Source: Chloroflexota bacterium
GTDB lineage: Bacteria; Chloroflexota; Dehalococcoidia; SHYM01
Direction of reading: 5' to 3'
DNA: 11,888 nt
NCBI GenBank assembly: GCA_016199375.1
Contig: JACQGV010000066.1
Location: 1 to 11,888, forward strand
Below are positions 5,521 to 11,888 of the stretch, piece after piece. The position numbers were made by a program, and so were the translations under genes. Each line of letters begins with the position of its first letter. The first letter of the stretch is position 1. The notes beneath the pieces were generated by a model. The model was not told the origin of the DNA, made no database searches, and saw only the letters and a program-made list of their open reading frames with translations.

Positions 5521-7998
5521 ATGCTGGGTCGTGGCTTAGTGCTGGGGCTGGCGGTGGCGGTCCTGGCTACAGCCTGCCTGCCGGGCGGCCCCCCAGTCCG
5601 GCGCGCGCCGACCCCTACCCCCGCGCCGACTCCTACGGCCACACCTGTACCCGTGCCCACCCGTGCGGCCCCGCCGACGCTTGCTCGGACGCCCACTCCT
5701 GTGCCGCAGCCCACCGTCATCGGGCGCAGCGGGCCCGTCGTGGTCGTGCTCCAGACCCCCGACCCGAACAGCGAGTACGAGGTCTCGACCCGCACGGAGG
5801 GGCCTGGTCCTGACGGCAGCTCGACCATAACCATAACGGTGCGGGTGCGGCCCAAGGGTGCCGCCACCGCCACCCCGGCTCCGGCGCGGACTCCGTCGCC
5901 CGGCACTCCCACCCCCAGCCCGACAGCGAGCGCCGCGCAAAGCCAGTGGGCCCAAGAGCGCGTCGCCGCCTTCGTGGCCCTCTACCGCGTTACCTCCGCC
6001 GGCCAGGAGAAGCTGAAGCGGCTCCAGGTACGGCAGACGAGGGGCCGGCCTGGCTGGTACTCCAGCGAGGGCTACCGTGGGGTGACAGGGGTGGGCGAGG
6101 CGCAGCCCGCCAGCGTGGCCCACGAGCTGGGCCATGCCTACTGGGGGCTCTTCCCCGTCACCGGCCACCCGGAGCTCTCCTGGGAGGACGCCCGCACCTT
6201 GGACGAGAGCTCGGCGATGCGCCGCCTGCACGCCGACCTGGCGCTGTTCATGCGCCAGCTTCCGGATGCCTACGAGCCACTCCGGGAGCGCTTCCGGCGC
6301 CTGCCCGACCTGGCCCCGCGCAAGGACTCGGACCTCTTTCACTTCGGCGAGGCCGAGCTGGTGGGCATGGCCGGCGGCGACCTGAACCTGCTGCCGCCCA
6401 CCCTGCGCAAGTACTTCGACCAGTACCTCCAGCCGGGGGCCTATGGCACCTGGGAGCGCGCCCTCCGCTGGTACCAGGACCTGCCGCCGGAGGACAGGCC
6501 GGTGGTGGACGCCTACTTCACCGTCGCCCACTTCGGGCTCGGCGCCTACGGGGAGCTACGCGCCCAGGGCCTGCCGCCCTTCCCGGAGGAGGCCCGCGGG
6601 GTGATCGTGCGCGAGGAGAGGCAGCGGCTCCTGGACTTCGTGGAGCAGTTCGACCTGCTGGTGCAGGACGACAAGAGCCTGCGCGACTCCCTGGATGTGG
6701 ACCTGGGCTTCGGCTTCTGGCGGGGCTATCTGAACGATAAGCTCAACCTCTACCGCGTCCACAGCACGGCCCTGGAGGGCTCCCGCCTCCCGCGCGCGCA
6801 GGCCATCGCCGGGGTCCTCGACCTCTTCCTGTCGCTGCAGGGCGCCGCCTCCGACGAGCGGGTACGCCGGGTCGTGGAGCGGGCCCGCCAGGACCCCATC
6901 GCGCTGCATCTCCTGCCCTTGCTGGGCAACCGGGAGCTGATGGCGGCCATTGCGGCCCTGGGGGACTCGCCCCCGACTGAGGTGACCCGCAAGGGGACGG
7001 GGGTCTTCGTCCGGCGCCTCCAGGAGCAGGCGCCACAGGTGGACCGGATTCTGGCCCTGGGGCGGCAGGAGGCGAGCCAGGGGAGCCGGGCGCTGGAGCC
7101 CTACGCCCGCAGCCTGAAGGGCCGCAGAGATGACCAGGAGCTATTCTTCGAGCTCCTGGCCGATGCCGACCTGGAGGTGGCGCAGGCGATGATGGAGCGC
7201 GCCAGCGACGCCTTCGTGCGGGAGCTGCTGGCGGACCTGCCCGCCCGGGCCCGTTTTGTGACGGCGCCGGCCCGGCTGCTGCGGGCCTTGAGCGTTTACG
7301 GCGCGGCCACGGACGATGCCCTGGCCCAGGGCCTGGCCGCCCTGGTGAAGAACGGCTCCGGCAACCCGGACATAGACGAGCCTTTCCTGGACGATGCCTA
7401 CACTGTCCTGGCCGAGCGAAGCCGGCAGAACCCCCGAGGGGTGCTCCAGGTGCTGCGCGAGGCCCGCCCGCCCCTCGCCCGCTTCCTCCGTCTCCATCCC
7501 AAGGAGGCGGGCGCCGTGCTGAGCAGCGACCCCGATGCGGCGCTGGACCTGCTCGCTCAGGCCGACCCCAGCCGCTATCCGCTGGTGCGGCAGCTCTACG
7601 AGGTGGTCCACAGCGATCCGGTGGCGGCCTCCCGGCTGCTGACCAGGCTCACCGAGCAGGGCCGGCACGAGACGGCGGAGGAGGTGCTGATCGCCGTCGC
7701 CTATGACCAGGCGCGGAGCCAGGCCAACCCGGGGCTGCCCATCTCGGTGGCGCGCGACGGCATCTTCCTGCGGGAGCTGCTGCTCTTCCCCGGCGGGCGC
7801 TGGTTGGAGGCCCATCTGCCCACGGCCCTGGAGCGGGCTACGGCCCGCACCGCCACGGGCGAGCTGCCCCCCGATGTGCTGGAGGCGCTGCGGCGGACGG
7901 TGAGGGCGGCGGCCAACAGCGGGCTGGAGCCCCGGGAGCGGGACACCATCCTGCGTCTCTTCGGCAACGCCTACCAGGCGCGGGGCCTGCCCTTCTGA
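5521..7998 (+). CDS. Large predicted lipoprotein with HExxH metallopeptidase-like motif and helical C-terminal region
   Basis: The 825-residue product starts with a lipoprotein signal peptide: a short basic N terminus, a hydrophobic stretch and a plausible lipobox ATAC with acceptor C19 (Ala instead of the usual Leu at -3). Residues about 28-140 are a Thr/Pro-rich tether with repeated TPTP-type units around a small beta-like patch, so the protein probably sits outside the membrane. A zinc-peptidase motif, HELGH (201-205), lies in the context SVAHELGHAYWGLFP; GEAE (E277, E279) downstream could supply the third ligand of a gluzincin. The rest, from about 430 to 825, is rich in Leu, Ala, Arg and Glu without transmembrane segments and looks like stacked helical repeats. 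It is preceded by its own promoter element and separated from ftsZ by a terminator. I do not recognise a specific family and the substrate is unknown. Confidence 0.85.
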   Translation: MLGRGLVLGLAVAVLATACLPGGPPVRRAPTPTPAPTPTATPVPVPTRAAPPTLARTPTPVPQPTVIGRSGPVVVVLQTPDPNSEYEVSTRTEGPGPDGSSTITITVRVRPKGAATATPAPARTPSPGTPTPSPTASAAQSQWAQERVAAFVALYRVTSAGQEKLKRLQVRQTRGRPGWYSSEGYRGVTGVGEAQPASVAHELGHAYWGLFPVTGHPELSWEDARTLDESSAMRRLHADLALFMRQLPDAYEPLRERFRRLPDLAPRKDSDLFHFGEAELVGMAGGDLNLLPPTLRKYFDQYLQPGAYGTWERALRWYQDLPPEDRPVVDAYFTVAHFGLGAYGELRAQGLPPFPEEARGVIVREERQRLLDFVEQFDLLVQDDKSLRDSLDVDLGFGFWRGYLNDKLNLYRVHSTALEGSRLPRAQAIAGVLDLFLSLQGAASDERVRRVVERARQDPIALHLLPLLGNRELMAAIAALGDSPPTEVTRKGTGVFVRRLQEQAPQVDRILALGRQEASQGSRALEPYARSLKGRRDDQELFFELLADADLEVAQAMMERASDAFVRELLADLPARARFVTAPARLLRALSVYGAATDDALAQGLAALVKNGSGNPDIDEPFLDDAYTVLAERSRQNPRGVLQVLREARPPLARFLRLHPKEAGAVLSSDPDAALDLLAQADPSRYPLVRQLYEVVHSDPVAASRLLTRLTEQGRHETAEEVLIAVAYDQARSQANPGLPISVARDGIFLRELLLFPGGRWLEAHLPTALERATARTATGELPPDVLEALRRTVRAAANSGLEPRERDTILRLFGNAYQARGLPF

Positions 7999-8119
7999 TT
8001 AGTGTCCTGTCCCTTTAGTTCCTTGCAAAAAGCACCCAGGTTTGCCAGCACAGCACGCTAGTGAATACCGATACCTCACCCCCTGCCCCCGCTCCCTTCG
8101 GCAGGCTCAGGGCAGGCTG
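7999..8119. other. Short spacer between convergent genes
   Basis: This spacer separates the ends of the lipoprotein and carboxylase genes. It contains one unit of the dispersed CTTCGNCAGGCTCAGGG repeat (8094-8112). I saw no clear intrinsic terminator for either gene. Confidence 0.5.
8094..8112 (+). repeat. Dispersed repeat unit (CCCTTCGGCAGGCTCAGGG)
   Basis: CCCTTCGGCAGGCTCAGGG closely matches the units at 9855-9878 (inverted) and 11855-11880. It lies between two convergent genes, a usual place for such extragenic repeats. Confidence 0.6.
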
Positions 8120-9685
8120 CTATGGCCTGACGCCGACCTTGGCCTTGGGCCCCAGCCCGTATCTGACGCCGGGCAGCGCCGTCTCCAGGTACTTGATCAG
8201 CAGCGGCCGGGTGTCGCGGGGGTCAATGAGCTCCTCGATGGCGAAGGCCTCGGCTGACCTGAAGGGCGAGCGCAGGCGGTTGAGGTGCGCCTCCAGCTCG
8301 GCGCGGCGCACGGCGGGGTCGGGGGCGTTCTCGATCTCCCGTCGGTAGGCGGCGTCCACGCCTCCCTCGATGGGGATGGAGCCCCACTCCGCCGACGGCC
8401 AGCCCAGGCGCAGGTTCAGCCGTGAGGGGTTCCCCGTGGCCGCCCCGCCCATGCCGTAGCACTTGCGGATGATGACCGACATCATGGGCACCGTGGCCTG
8501 ATAGCCGACGTAGAGGGCGCGCATCCCCCGGCGCAGGGTGCCCTCGCGCTCGGCCTGGGGGCCCACCATCAGCCCGGGGATGTCCACCAGGAAGATGATG
8601 GGGATGTGGAAGAAGTCGCACAGCTCGATGAAGTGGCCCTGTTTGTCGGCGGCGGCGGCGTCCAGCGCCCCTCCCATGACCAGGGGGTTATTGGCGATGA
8701 TGCCCACCACATGGCCGTGCAGGCGGGCCAGGCAGGTGATGACGGAGCGCCCGTAGGTGGCCTTGATCTCGAAGAAGTCCCCCTGGTCCACGATAGCGCG
8801 GACGATGCGCTTCATGTCGTAGCCCTTCTTGCGGTCGCGGGGCACGATGGACAGCAGGGACTCCTCCCGGCGGTCGGGCGGGTCCCCCGAGTCCACGTAG
8901 GGCGGCGGCTCCCAGACGTTGGCGGGCATGTAGCCCAGGAACTTCCGCATCAGCCGGAAGGCAGCGGGCTCGTCCGGGGCCTCGGCGTCGCCCACGCCAC
9001 TCTGGTAGCAGTGGACCTGGCTGCCGCCCAGCTCCTCCTTGGTGATGCTGAGACCCAGGGAGCGGCGCACTACGGGCGGGCCCGCGGCGAAGATCTGGCT
9101 CGTCTGCTTCACCATCACCGTCCAGTGGGAGAGGAGGGCGCGTCCGGCGGGGCCGCCGGCCACGGAGCCCATGATCCCGCCCACCACCGGCACCATCCCC
9201 ATCAGCTCGATGGCGGGGGCCCAGTCGGCGGAGCTGGGCAGGTAGGTATGGCCGATGCCCTCCAGGTGCATGACGTTGGCGCCCACGCCGTCAATCAGCA
9301 GCACCAGGGGCAGGCGGTACTCCTTGGCCATGTCCTCCACGAAGCCGCTGACGCCGCCCTTGGAGCGCGACATGCGGGGCCCCCCGGAGCCGCCCTTGAT
9401 GGTGAAGTCCTCGCCGCCCACCACCACCGGCCGGCCGTCCACCTTCCCCAGCCCGCAGATGTAGGCCGCCGGCATGTACTCCTTGATCTTGCCATCTTCG
9501 AGAACGGCGTGGCCGGTCAGCGCCCCCACCTCGTGGAAGCTGCCGGGGTCGAGGAGGCCCTCGATCCGCTGCCGGATGGTGAGCTTGCCCGCTTTGTGCT
9601 GGCGGGCCACCTGCTCCGGCCCGCCCAGGCGCAGGGCCAGCTCCCGGCGGAGCTGCATCTCCTTGACCTCTTCCAGCCAGCTCAT
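8120..9685 (-). CDS. Acyl-CoA carboxylase, carboxyltransferase (beta) subunit
   Basis: This 521-residue protein is a carboxyltransferase of the biotin-dependent acyl-CoA carboxylase family (propionyl-CoA carboxylase beta or methylmalonyl-CoA decarboxylase alpha type), moving a carboxyl group between biotin and an acyl-CoA. Two crotonase-fold halves are evident. The N-terminal half has KLTIRQRIEGLLDPGSF (34-50) and the oxyanion-type GSVAGGPAG (173-181). The C-terminal half has GIIANNPLVMGGALD (328-342), LVDIPGLMVGPQAEREG (366-382) and RKCYGMGGAATG (407-418). I chose ATG 9683-9685 because it gives the family's usual N terminus and follows GGAGGGG (9689-9695 on the complement); the open frame extends upstream to 9772. 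No biotin carboxylase or carrier gene lies in the window, so its partners must be elsewhere. The substrate cannot be read from the sequence. Confidence 0.9.
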   Translation of the reverse strand: MSWLEEVKEMQLRRELALRLGGPEQVARQHKAGKLTIRQRIEGLLDPGSFHEVGALTGHAVLEDGKIKEYMPAAYICGLGKVDGRPVVVGGEDFTIKGGSGGPRMSRSKGGVSGFVEDMAKEYRLPLVLLIDGVGANVMHLEGIGHTYLPSSADWAPAIELMGMVPVVGGIMGSVAGGPAGRALLSHWTVMVKQTSQIFAAGPPVVRRSLGLSITKEELGGSQVHCYQSGVGDAEAPDEPAAFRLMRKFLGYMPANVWEPPPYVDSGDPPDRREESLLSIVPRDRKKGYDMKRIVRAIVDQGDFFEIKATYGRSVITCLARLHGHVVGIIANNPLVMGGALDAAAADKQGHFIELCDFFHIPIIFLVDIPGLMVGPQAEREGTLRRGMRALYVGYQATVPMMSVIIRKCYGMGGAATGNPSRLNLRLGWPSAEWGSIPIEGGVDAAYRREIENAPDPAVRRAELEAHLNRLRSPFRSAEAFAIEELIDPRDTRPLLIKYLETALPGVRYGLGPKAKVGVRP

Positions 9686-9762
9686 CGTCCCCTCCAGCCC
9701 CAAGATGTTCGAACCCCTAATCATAACAAAACTCTCTCCCTCGGGGCTCTCTCTCATTCTGA

Positions 9763-9783
9763 GGCTGAGCATGTCGAAGGGCG
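9763..9783 (-). repeat. Dispersed repeat unit, single copy
   Basis: GGCTGAGCATGTCGAAGGGC (9763-9782) is a diverged copy of the same unit found at 9855-9884 in the same orientation. It lies upstream of the carboxylase start and outside the preferred coding region. Confidence 0.55.
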
Positions 9784-9822
9784 CGCTTCGGGGAGGCAGC
9801 CCACAGGTATTGACTGCCCGTG

Positions 9823-9878
9823 GTTCGACAGGCTCACCACGAACGGAACAAATCCCGTTCGCCCTGAGCCTGTCGAAG
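9823..9878. repeat. Inverted pair of dispersed repeats forming a potential hairpin
   Basis: The arm at 9823-9846 (starting GTTCGACAGGCTCA) and the arm at 9855-9878 (ending CCTGTCGAAG) are complementary at 20 of 24 positions, separated by 8 bases. The right arm differs from the unit at 11857-11880 (inverted) by a single base. The pair has the form of a REP-type doublet. It sits about 70 bp upstream of the nrdR promoter and could act as a structural element or terminator between the divergent genes, but no T tract supports termination. Confidence 0.7.
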
Positions 9879-9948
9879 GGCGAGCCCTCGAGGGCGGACG
9901 CAACCCCTTCCTTTGCAGCTGTCCCTCAAAACTCCCCTGTCAACCCTC

Positions 9949-9977
9949 TTGACGCCCCCTATATGTTGTGGTAGCTT
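9949..9977 (+). promoter_or_regulatory. Putative promoter of nrdR
   Basis: TTGACG (9949-9954, 5/6 match to -35) is separated by exactly 17 bp from TAGCTT (9972-9977, a weak 3/6 -10). Transcription would begin near 9984. The first NrdR-box-like site fills the spacer and the second covers the transcription start, which supports this placement. Confidence 0.6.
9956..9971 (+). promoter_or_regulatory. NrdR box 1
   Basis: CCCCTATATGTTGTGG fits the NrdR-box consensus ACACWATATNTWGNGT at all fixed positions except 1, 3 and 16. It lies between the -35 and -10 elements of nrdR, so bound NrdR would exclude RNA polymerase. Confidence 0.75.
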
Positions 9978-9986
9978 GGTATTCGT

Positions 9987-10002
9987 GCCCCATATGTAGG
10001 GG
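9987..10002 (+). promoter_or_regulatory. NrdR box 2
   Basis: GCCCCATATGTAGGGG matches the NrdR-box core (ATAT-N-T-W-G) and differs from the consensus at positions 1, 3, 5 and 16. It begins exactly 31 bp after box 1, about three helical turns, the spacing characteristic of paired NrdR boxes. It covers the expected transcription start. Confidence 0.7.
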
Positions 10003-10019
10003 CGCGAGGGCGATATCCC

Positions 10020-10586
10020 GTGAAGTGCCCCTACTGCGGACATCCCGATTCCAAGGTCATTGACTCCCGCGAGGCGGAGGAGTCGGTGCGGCGCCGCCGC
10101 GAGTGCCTGGCCTGCGGCTCCCGCTTCACCACCTACGAGCGCATCGAGGCGCAGGCGCTCTTCATCATCAAGAAGGACCAGCGGCGCGAGGAGTTCAGCC
10201 GCGAGAAGCTGCTGGCCGGCCTGCACAAGGCGCTGGAGAAGCGCCCCCTGCCCGCGGGCGCCGTCGAGAAGCTGGCCGACGAGGTCGAGGCTGAGCTGCG
10301 GGGCCTGGGGCGGGAGGAGGTGCCCAGCCGGGCGGTGGGCGAGCTGGTGATGGAGCGGCTGCGGCGGCTGGACCGCATCGCCTACATCCGCTTCGCCAGC
10401 GTCTATCGCGACTTCAAGGACGTGGAGGACCTGGAGCGGGAGGTGGAGGCGCTGAAGCGCGAGGCCGCGAGCGCCCGCCCGCCGCGGGCGCAGCTACCGC
10501 TCATCTCCGGCCCCGAGCTGGAGAAGCCGGCCAGCCCGAGGGGAAGAAGACGGAAGACACAGACCAGCCGAGTCGCGGTGCCGTAA
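10020..10586 (+). CDS. nrdR: NrdR, repressor of ribonucleotide reductase genes
   Basis: NrdR is a zinc-ribbon/ATP-cone protein that senses ATP and dATP and represses ribonucleotide reductase operons by binding paired NrdR boxes. The zinc ribbon has all four cysteines (C3, C6, C29, C32) in the family context MKCPYCGHPDSKV and CLACGSRFTTYE. The ATP-cone follows (about 46-136; IIKKDQRREEFSREKL to YIRFASVYRDFKD). The start is GTG at 10020 with GAGGG at 10006-10010. At 188 residues it is longer than the usual 150-160; the extra part is a C-terminal tail (about 150-188) rich in Arg, Pro and Lys. Two NrdR-box-like sites overlap its promoter, so it is probably autoregulated. No ribonucleotide reductase gene follows; a DUF3800-like gene does, after 28 bp. 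Confidence 0.96.
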   Translation: MKCPYCGHPDSKVIDSREAEESVRRRRECLACGSRFTTYERIEAQALFIIKKDQRREEFSREKLLAGLHKALEKRPLPAGAVEKLADEVEAELRGLGREEVPSRAVGELVMERLRRLDRIAYIRFASVYRDFKDVEDLEREVEALKREAASARPPRAQLPLISGPELEKPASPRGRRRKTQTSRVAVP

Positions 10587-10614
10587 TCGGCGTGGGTGTT
10601 TGAGGTGACGCGCG

Positions 10615-11520
10615 ATGGTCGAACCTAGATCACAGACGGAGATGCAAAGGGAACCAGAACTGGCGTCCCTTTCGACCAGCTTGGCAACTGACTTGTTCTT
10701 TGTTGATGACTCTCGTCAGCGGAAGCCTTCACGTCCGGGGATGTCTAACGTGGTTGCGGTGGGGTGTGTCCACGTTCCGAGTGGCGCTGCAAATGCCTTG
10801 CGTGCGCAAATCGACGAACTCTGCAAAGATTACAGTTTCCCCGCTGGAGAACCGTTCAAATATTCGCCTGGGCCCGACCTTTGGATGCATGACAACCTTG
10901 TTCGTGGCAAGAGAGCCGAGTTCTTTATCGAGCTCTTGCGCCTAGCGAAGGCTAACGGCACGAAGGCTATCGTGGTAGCCGAGGATTCCTCCGGCAGGAC
11001 GGCCACGCCGGGGGCCAAGACCCCGGAACTGGATGTGGTTAAGCTGCTTTTGGAAAGGATCAACATCCAAGCTCAGAACAAGACCGTCGCTGCTAGTGTC
11101 ATGTTCTCTCGGGCTGGCGGTGACCGGAAGGCTGAGGATCAATTCGTTGCGGACTGCATAGAAACCATTCAAAGCGGGACCGATTATGTGCGGGACTTTA
11201 GTCGAATCGTATCTATGGCATCTCTTTCTCCCAAGAACGACCGGCTCCTTCAGTTGGCCGATGTCGTTACGTCTTGTACTACGGCTATTGTGAGTGGCGA
11301 AAAGCAATTTTCGCCTCTAATCTTCCCTTCGGTTCGAGACATTCTGCACAAGGCTACCCGAATCGGCGGCGTTGGGCTCAAGATTCACCCCGATTACAAG
11401 TATGCGAACCTGTATCACTGGCTTGTCGAAGACGAATGGTTTCAAAAAGCCGGGTTAGGTGTGAAGTTGCCGCTGCCAGATCGCCCGTATGCGACCTCCC
11501 CCGATTCCGCTGAGACCTAG
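10615..11520 (+). CDS. DUF3800-like protein, probably acquired
   Basis: The 301-residue protein resembles the DUF3800 family: an N-terminal strand ending in acidic residues (LFFVDDS, D31 and D32, in the place of the family's usual DESG) and the late signature NDRLLQLADVVTS (208-220, with D216), followed by a C-terminal YHWLV segment. The family is thought to have an RNase H-like fold and is frequent in mobile and defence-associated regions; a catalytic role is not established. GAGGTGA (10602-10608) precedes the ATG at a good distance. Codon use is clearly less GC-biased than in all neighbours, a sign of recent transfer, and it is bounded on the right by REP-like repeats. It starts 28 bp behind nrdR with no terminator between, so it may share the nrdR promoter. 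The N terminus is about 25 residues longer than typical. Family assignment is moderately sure; function is unknown. Confidence 0.7.
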   Translation: MVEPRSQTEMQREPELASLSTSLATDLFFVDDSRQRKPSRPGMSNVVAVGCVHVPSGAANALRAQIDELCKDYSFPAGEPFKYSPGPDLWMHDNLVRGKRAEFFIELLRLAKANGTKAIVVAEDSSGRTATPGAKTPELDVVKLLLERINIQAQNKTVAASVMFSRAGGDRKAEDQFVADCIETIQSGTDYVRDFSRIVSMASLSPKNDRLLQLADVVTSCTTAIVSGEKQFSPLIFPSVRDILHKATRIGGVGLKIHPDYKYANLYHWLVEDEWFQKAGLGVKLPLPDRPYATSPDSAET

Positions 11521-11644
11521 TTGGGGACCAAGCTGAGGAAACTACTAGCCGAGAGCGGGTAGAGAGTGGGGAGGCGGAGCGTGGAGAGGGCATGCCTAGA
11601 CGTCCTAAACAACGGCGGCAGCCCCTTGATAGGCCAGAGCAGGT

Positions 11645-11726
11645 GCACCGCGGGTTGAAACCCGCGGCATGAGGGACCGAGAAACAGGGTAACGGAAGTC
11701 ATGCTGCGGGATTTATCCCGCGGTCC
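11645..11726. repeat. Inverted pair of REP-like hairpins (BIME-like)
   Basis: Unit 1 (11645-11671) contains CCGCGGGTTGAAACCCGCGG, a 9-bp stem with a 2-base apex. Unit 2 (11700-11726) contains GCGGGAT-TT-ATCCCGC (11706-11721). The reverse complement of unit 2 matches unit 1 at 22 of 27 positions, so the two are inverted copies of one element, with compensating changes that keep both stems. Such pairs are typical of repeats mobilised by REP-associated tyrosine transposases, although no such gene is in the window. Confidence 0.75.
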
Positions 11727-11808
11727 AGGAGCCCCCACGAGCGGGGTTAGAAACGGAACTTGATCATGTCTCCTGACGCTCAGAACAGAGCTGACGGCAA
11801 CGGACACG

Positions 11809-11854
11809 GCCCTTCGATCCCGACAAGTCGGGACTTAGGGCAGGCAGGCTCAGG
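11809..11854 (+). repeat. Dispersed repeat unit interrupted by a palindrome
   Basis: CCCTTCGA (11810-11817) and GCAGGCTCAGG (11844-11854) look like the two halves of the dispersed unit, split by a segment containing TCCCGACAAGTCGGGACT (11818-11835). That palindrome matches the stem core of the terminator at 5265-5282 at 16 of 18 positions. The nesting is an interpretation. Confidence 0.5.
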
Positions 11855-11880
11855 CCCTTCGACAAGCTCAGGGCGAACGG
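11855..11880 (+). repeat. Dispersed repeat unit
   Basis: The unit starts CCCTTCGACAAGCTCAGGGC and ends GAACGG. Its bases 11857-11880 match the inverted right arm at 9855-9878 at 23 of 24 positions. It is close to the window edge, and a partner unit may lie beyond it. Confidence 0.65.
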
Positions 11881-11888
11881 ATTACTCC

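Larger units (their letters stand above)
9686..10019. other. Divergent intergenic region with repeats and the nrdR control region
   Basis: This region separates the leftward carboxylase gene from nrdR. Positions 9763-9884 are filled by three units of a dispersed repeat, two of them forming an inverted pair. Positions 9949-10002 hold the nrdR promoter and two NrdR-box-like operators. No gene is supported in it. Confidence 0.7.
11521..11888. other. Non-coding end of the window with clustered palindromic repeats
   Basis: No gene of convincing length is found. A 26-codon frame at 11592-11672 (MPRRPKQRRQ...) has a purine-rich leader but runs into a repeat hairpin and is not supported. The rest is taken up by an inverted pair of REP-like hairpins (11645-11726) and by dispersed units at 11809-11880 that continue to the window edge. 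Confidence 0.7.

Noticed and set aside
7999..8030. Sequence TTAGTGTCCTGTCCCTTTAG as a possible insertion-sequence end
   Set aside because: No matching inverted end, target duplication or transposase remnant is visible in the window.
9686..9772. Longer N terminus of the carboxylase starting at 9772 or 9724
   Set aside because: The added residues are not family-like and the frame runs toward a dispersed repeat; ATG 9685 has a ribosome binding site and the usual N terminus.
8606..9952. Long + strand open frame opposite the carboxylase gene
   Set aside because: It is a high-GC antisense shadow: its translation is a low-complexity His/Gly/Ala-rich string, while the opposite strand encodes clear carboxyltransferase motifs.
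11592..11672. 26-codon open frame beginning MPRRPKQRRQ, perhaps a transposase relic
   Set aside because: It ends inside a REP-like hairpin and is too short to assign, so its similarity to transposase N termini may be chance.

Overview
The window is a GC-rich bacterial chromosome segment. Its backbone is a shortened division (dcw-type) cluster on the + strand: mraZ, rsmH, ftsA, ftsZ and a small unrecognised protein. The genes that usually lie between rsmH and ftsA (ftsL, ftsI, the mur genes, ftsW, ftsQ) are absent and are replaced by about 500 bp of hairpin-rich sequence without a convincing gene. This layout, the high GC, a lipoprotein with a long Thr-Pro tether, and an nrdR gene close to ftsZ together suggest a member of the Chloroflexota, perhaps a Dehalococcoidia-like lineage in which the peptidoglycan genes have been lost from the cluster. 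That assignment is inferred from gene content and not from a marker-gene comparison.

Layout: 3-485 (-) a MogA/MoaB-type molybdopterin protein. 486-700 a divergent intergenic region with the mraZ promoter and phased GTGG-like repeats that look like MraZ boxes. 701-2052 mraZ and rsmH, overlapping by 4 bp. 2053-2562 the hairpin-rich gap. 2563-4975 ftsA and ftsZ, whose start sites share an identical 13-nt leader. 5014-5184 a small basic protein with a very strong ribosome binding site. 5256-5294 a strong intrinsic terminator that closes the cluster. 5521-7998 (+) a large lipoprotein with an HELGH metallopeptidase-like motif. 8120-9685 (-) an acyl-CoA carboxylase carboxyltransferase subunit without biotin carboxylase or biotin carrier genes beside it. 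9949-10586 (+) nrdR, with its own promoter and two NrdR-box-like operators exactly 31 bp apart. 10615-11520 (+) a DUF3800-like protein of lower GC, probably acquired, 28 bp behind nrdR. 11521-11888 non-coding, holding an inverted pair of REP-like hairpins and other dispersed palindromes.

How the parts fit: MraZ probably represses its own promoter and so the division genes. RsmH modifies 16S rRNA. FtsA anchors FtsZ filaments to the membrane through its C-terminal amphipathic helix, binding the FtsZ C-terminal peptide, and both elements are intact here. NrdR senses adenine nucleotides and represses ribonucleotide reductase genes; its operators lie on its own promoter, which implies autoregulation and, if there is read-through, the same control over the DUF3800 gene. 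The most interesting signals are the two operator arrays (MraZ and NrdR), the structured gap before ftsA, the small protein behind ftsZ, and the accessory nrdR-DUF3800-REP end of the window.
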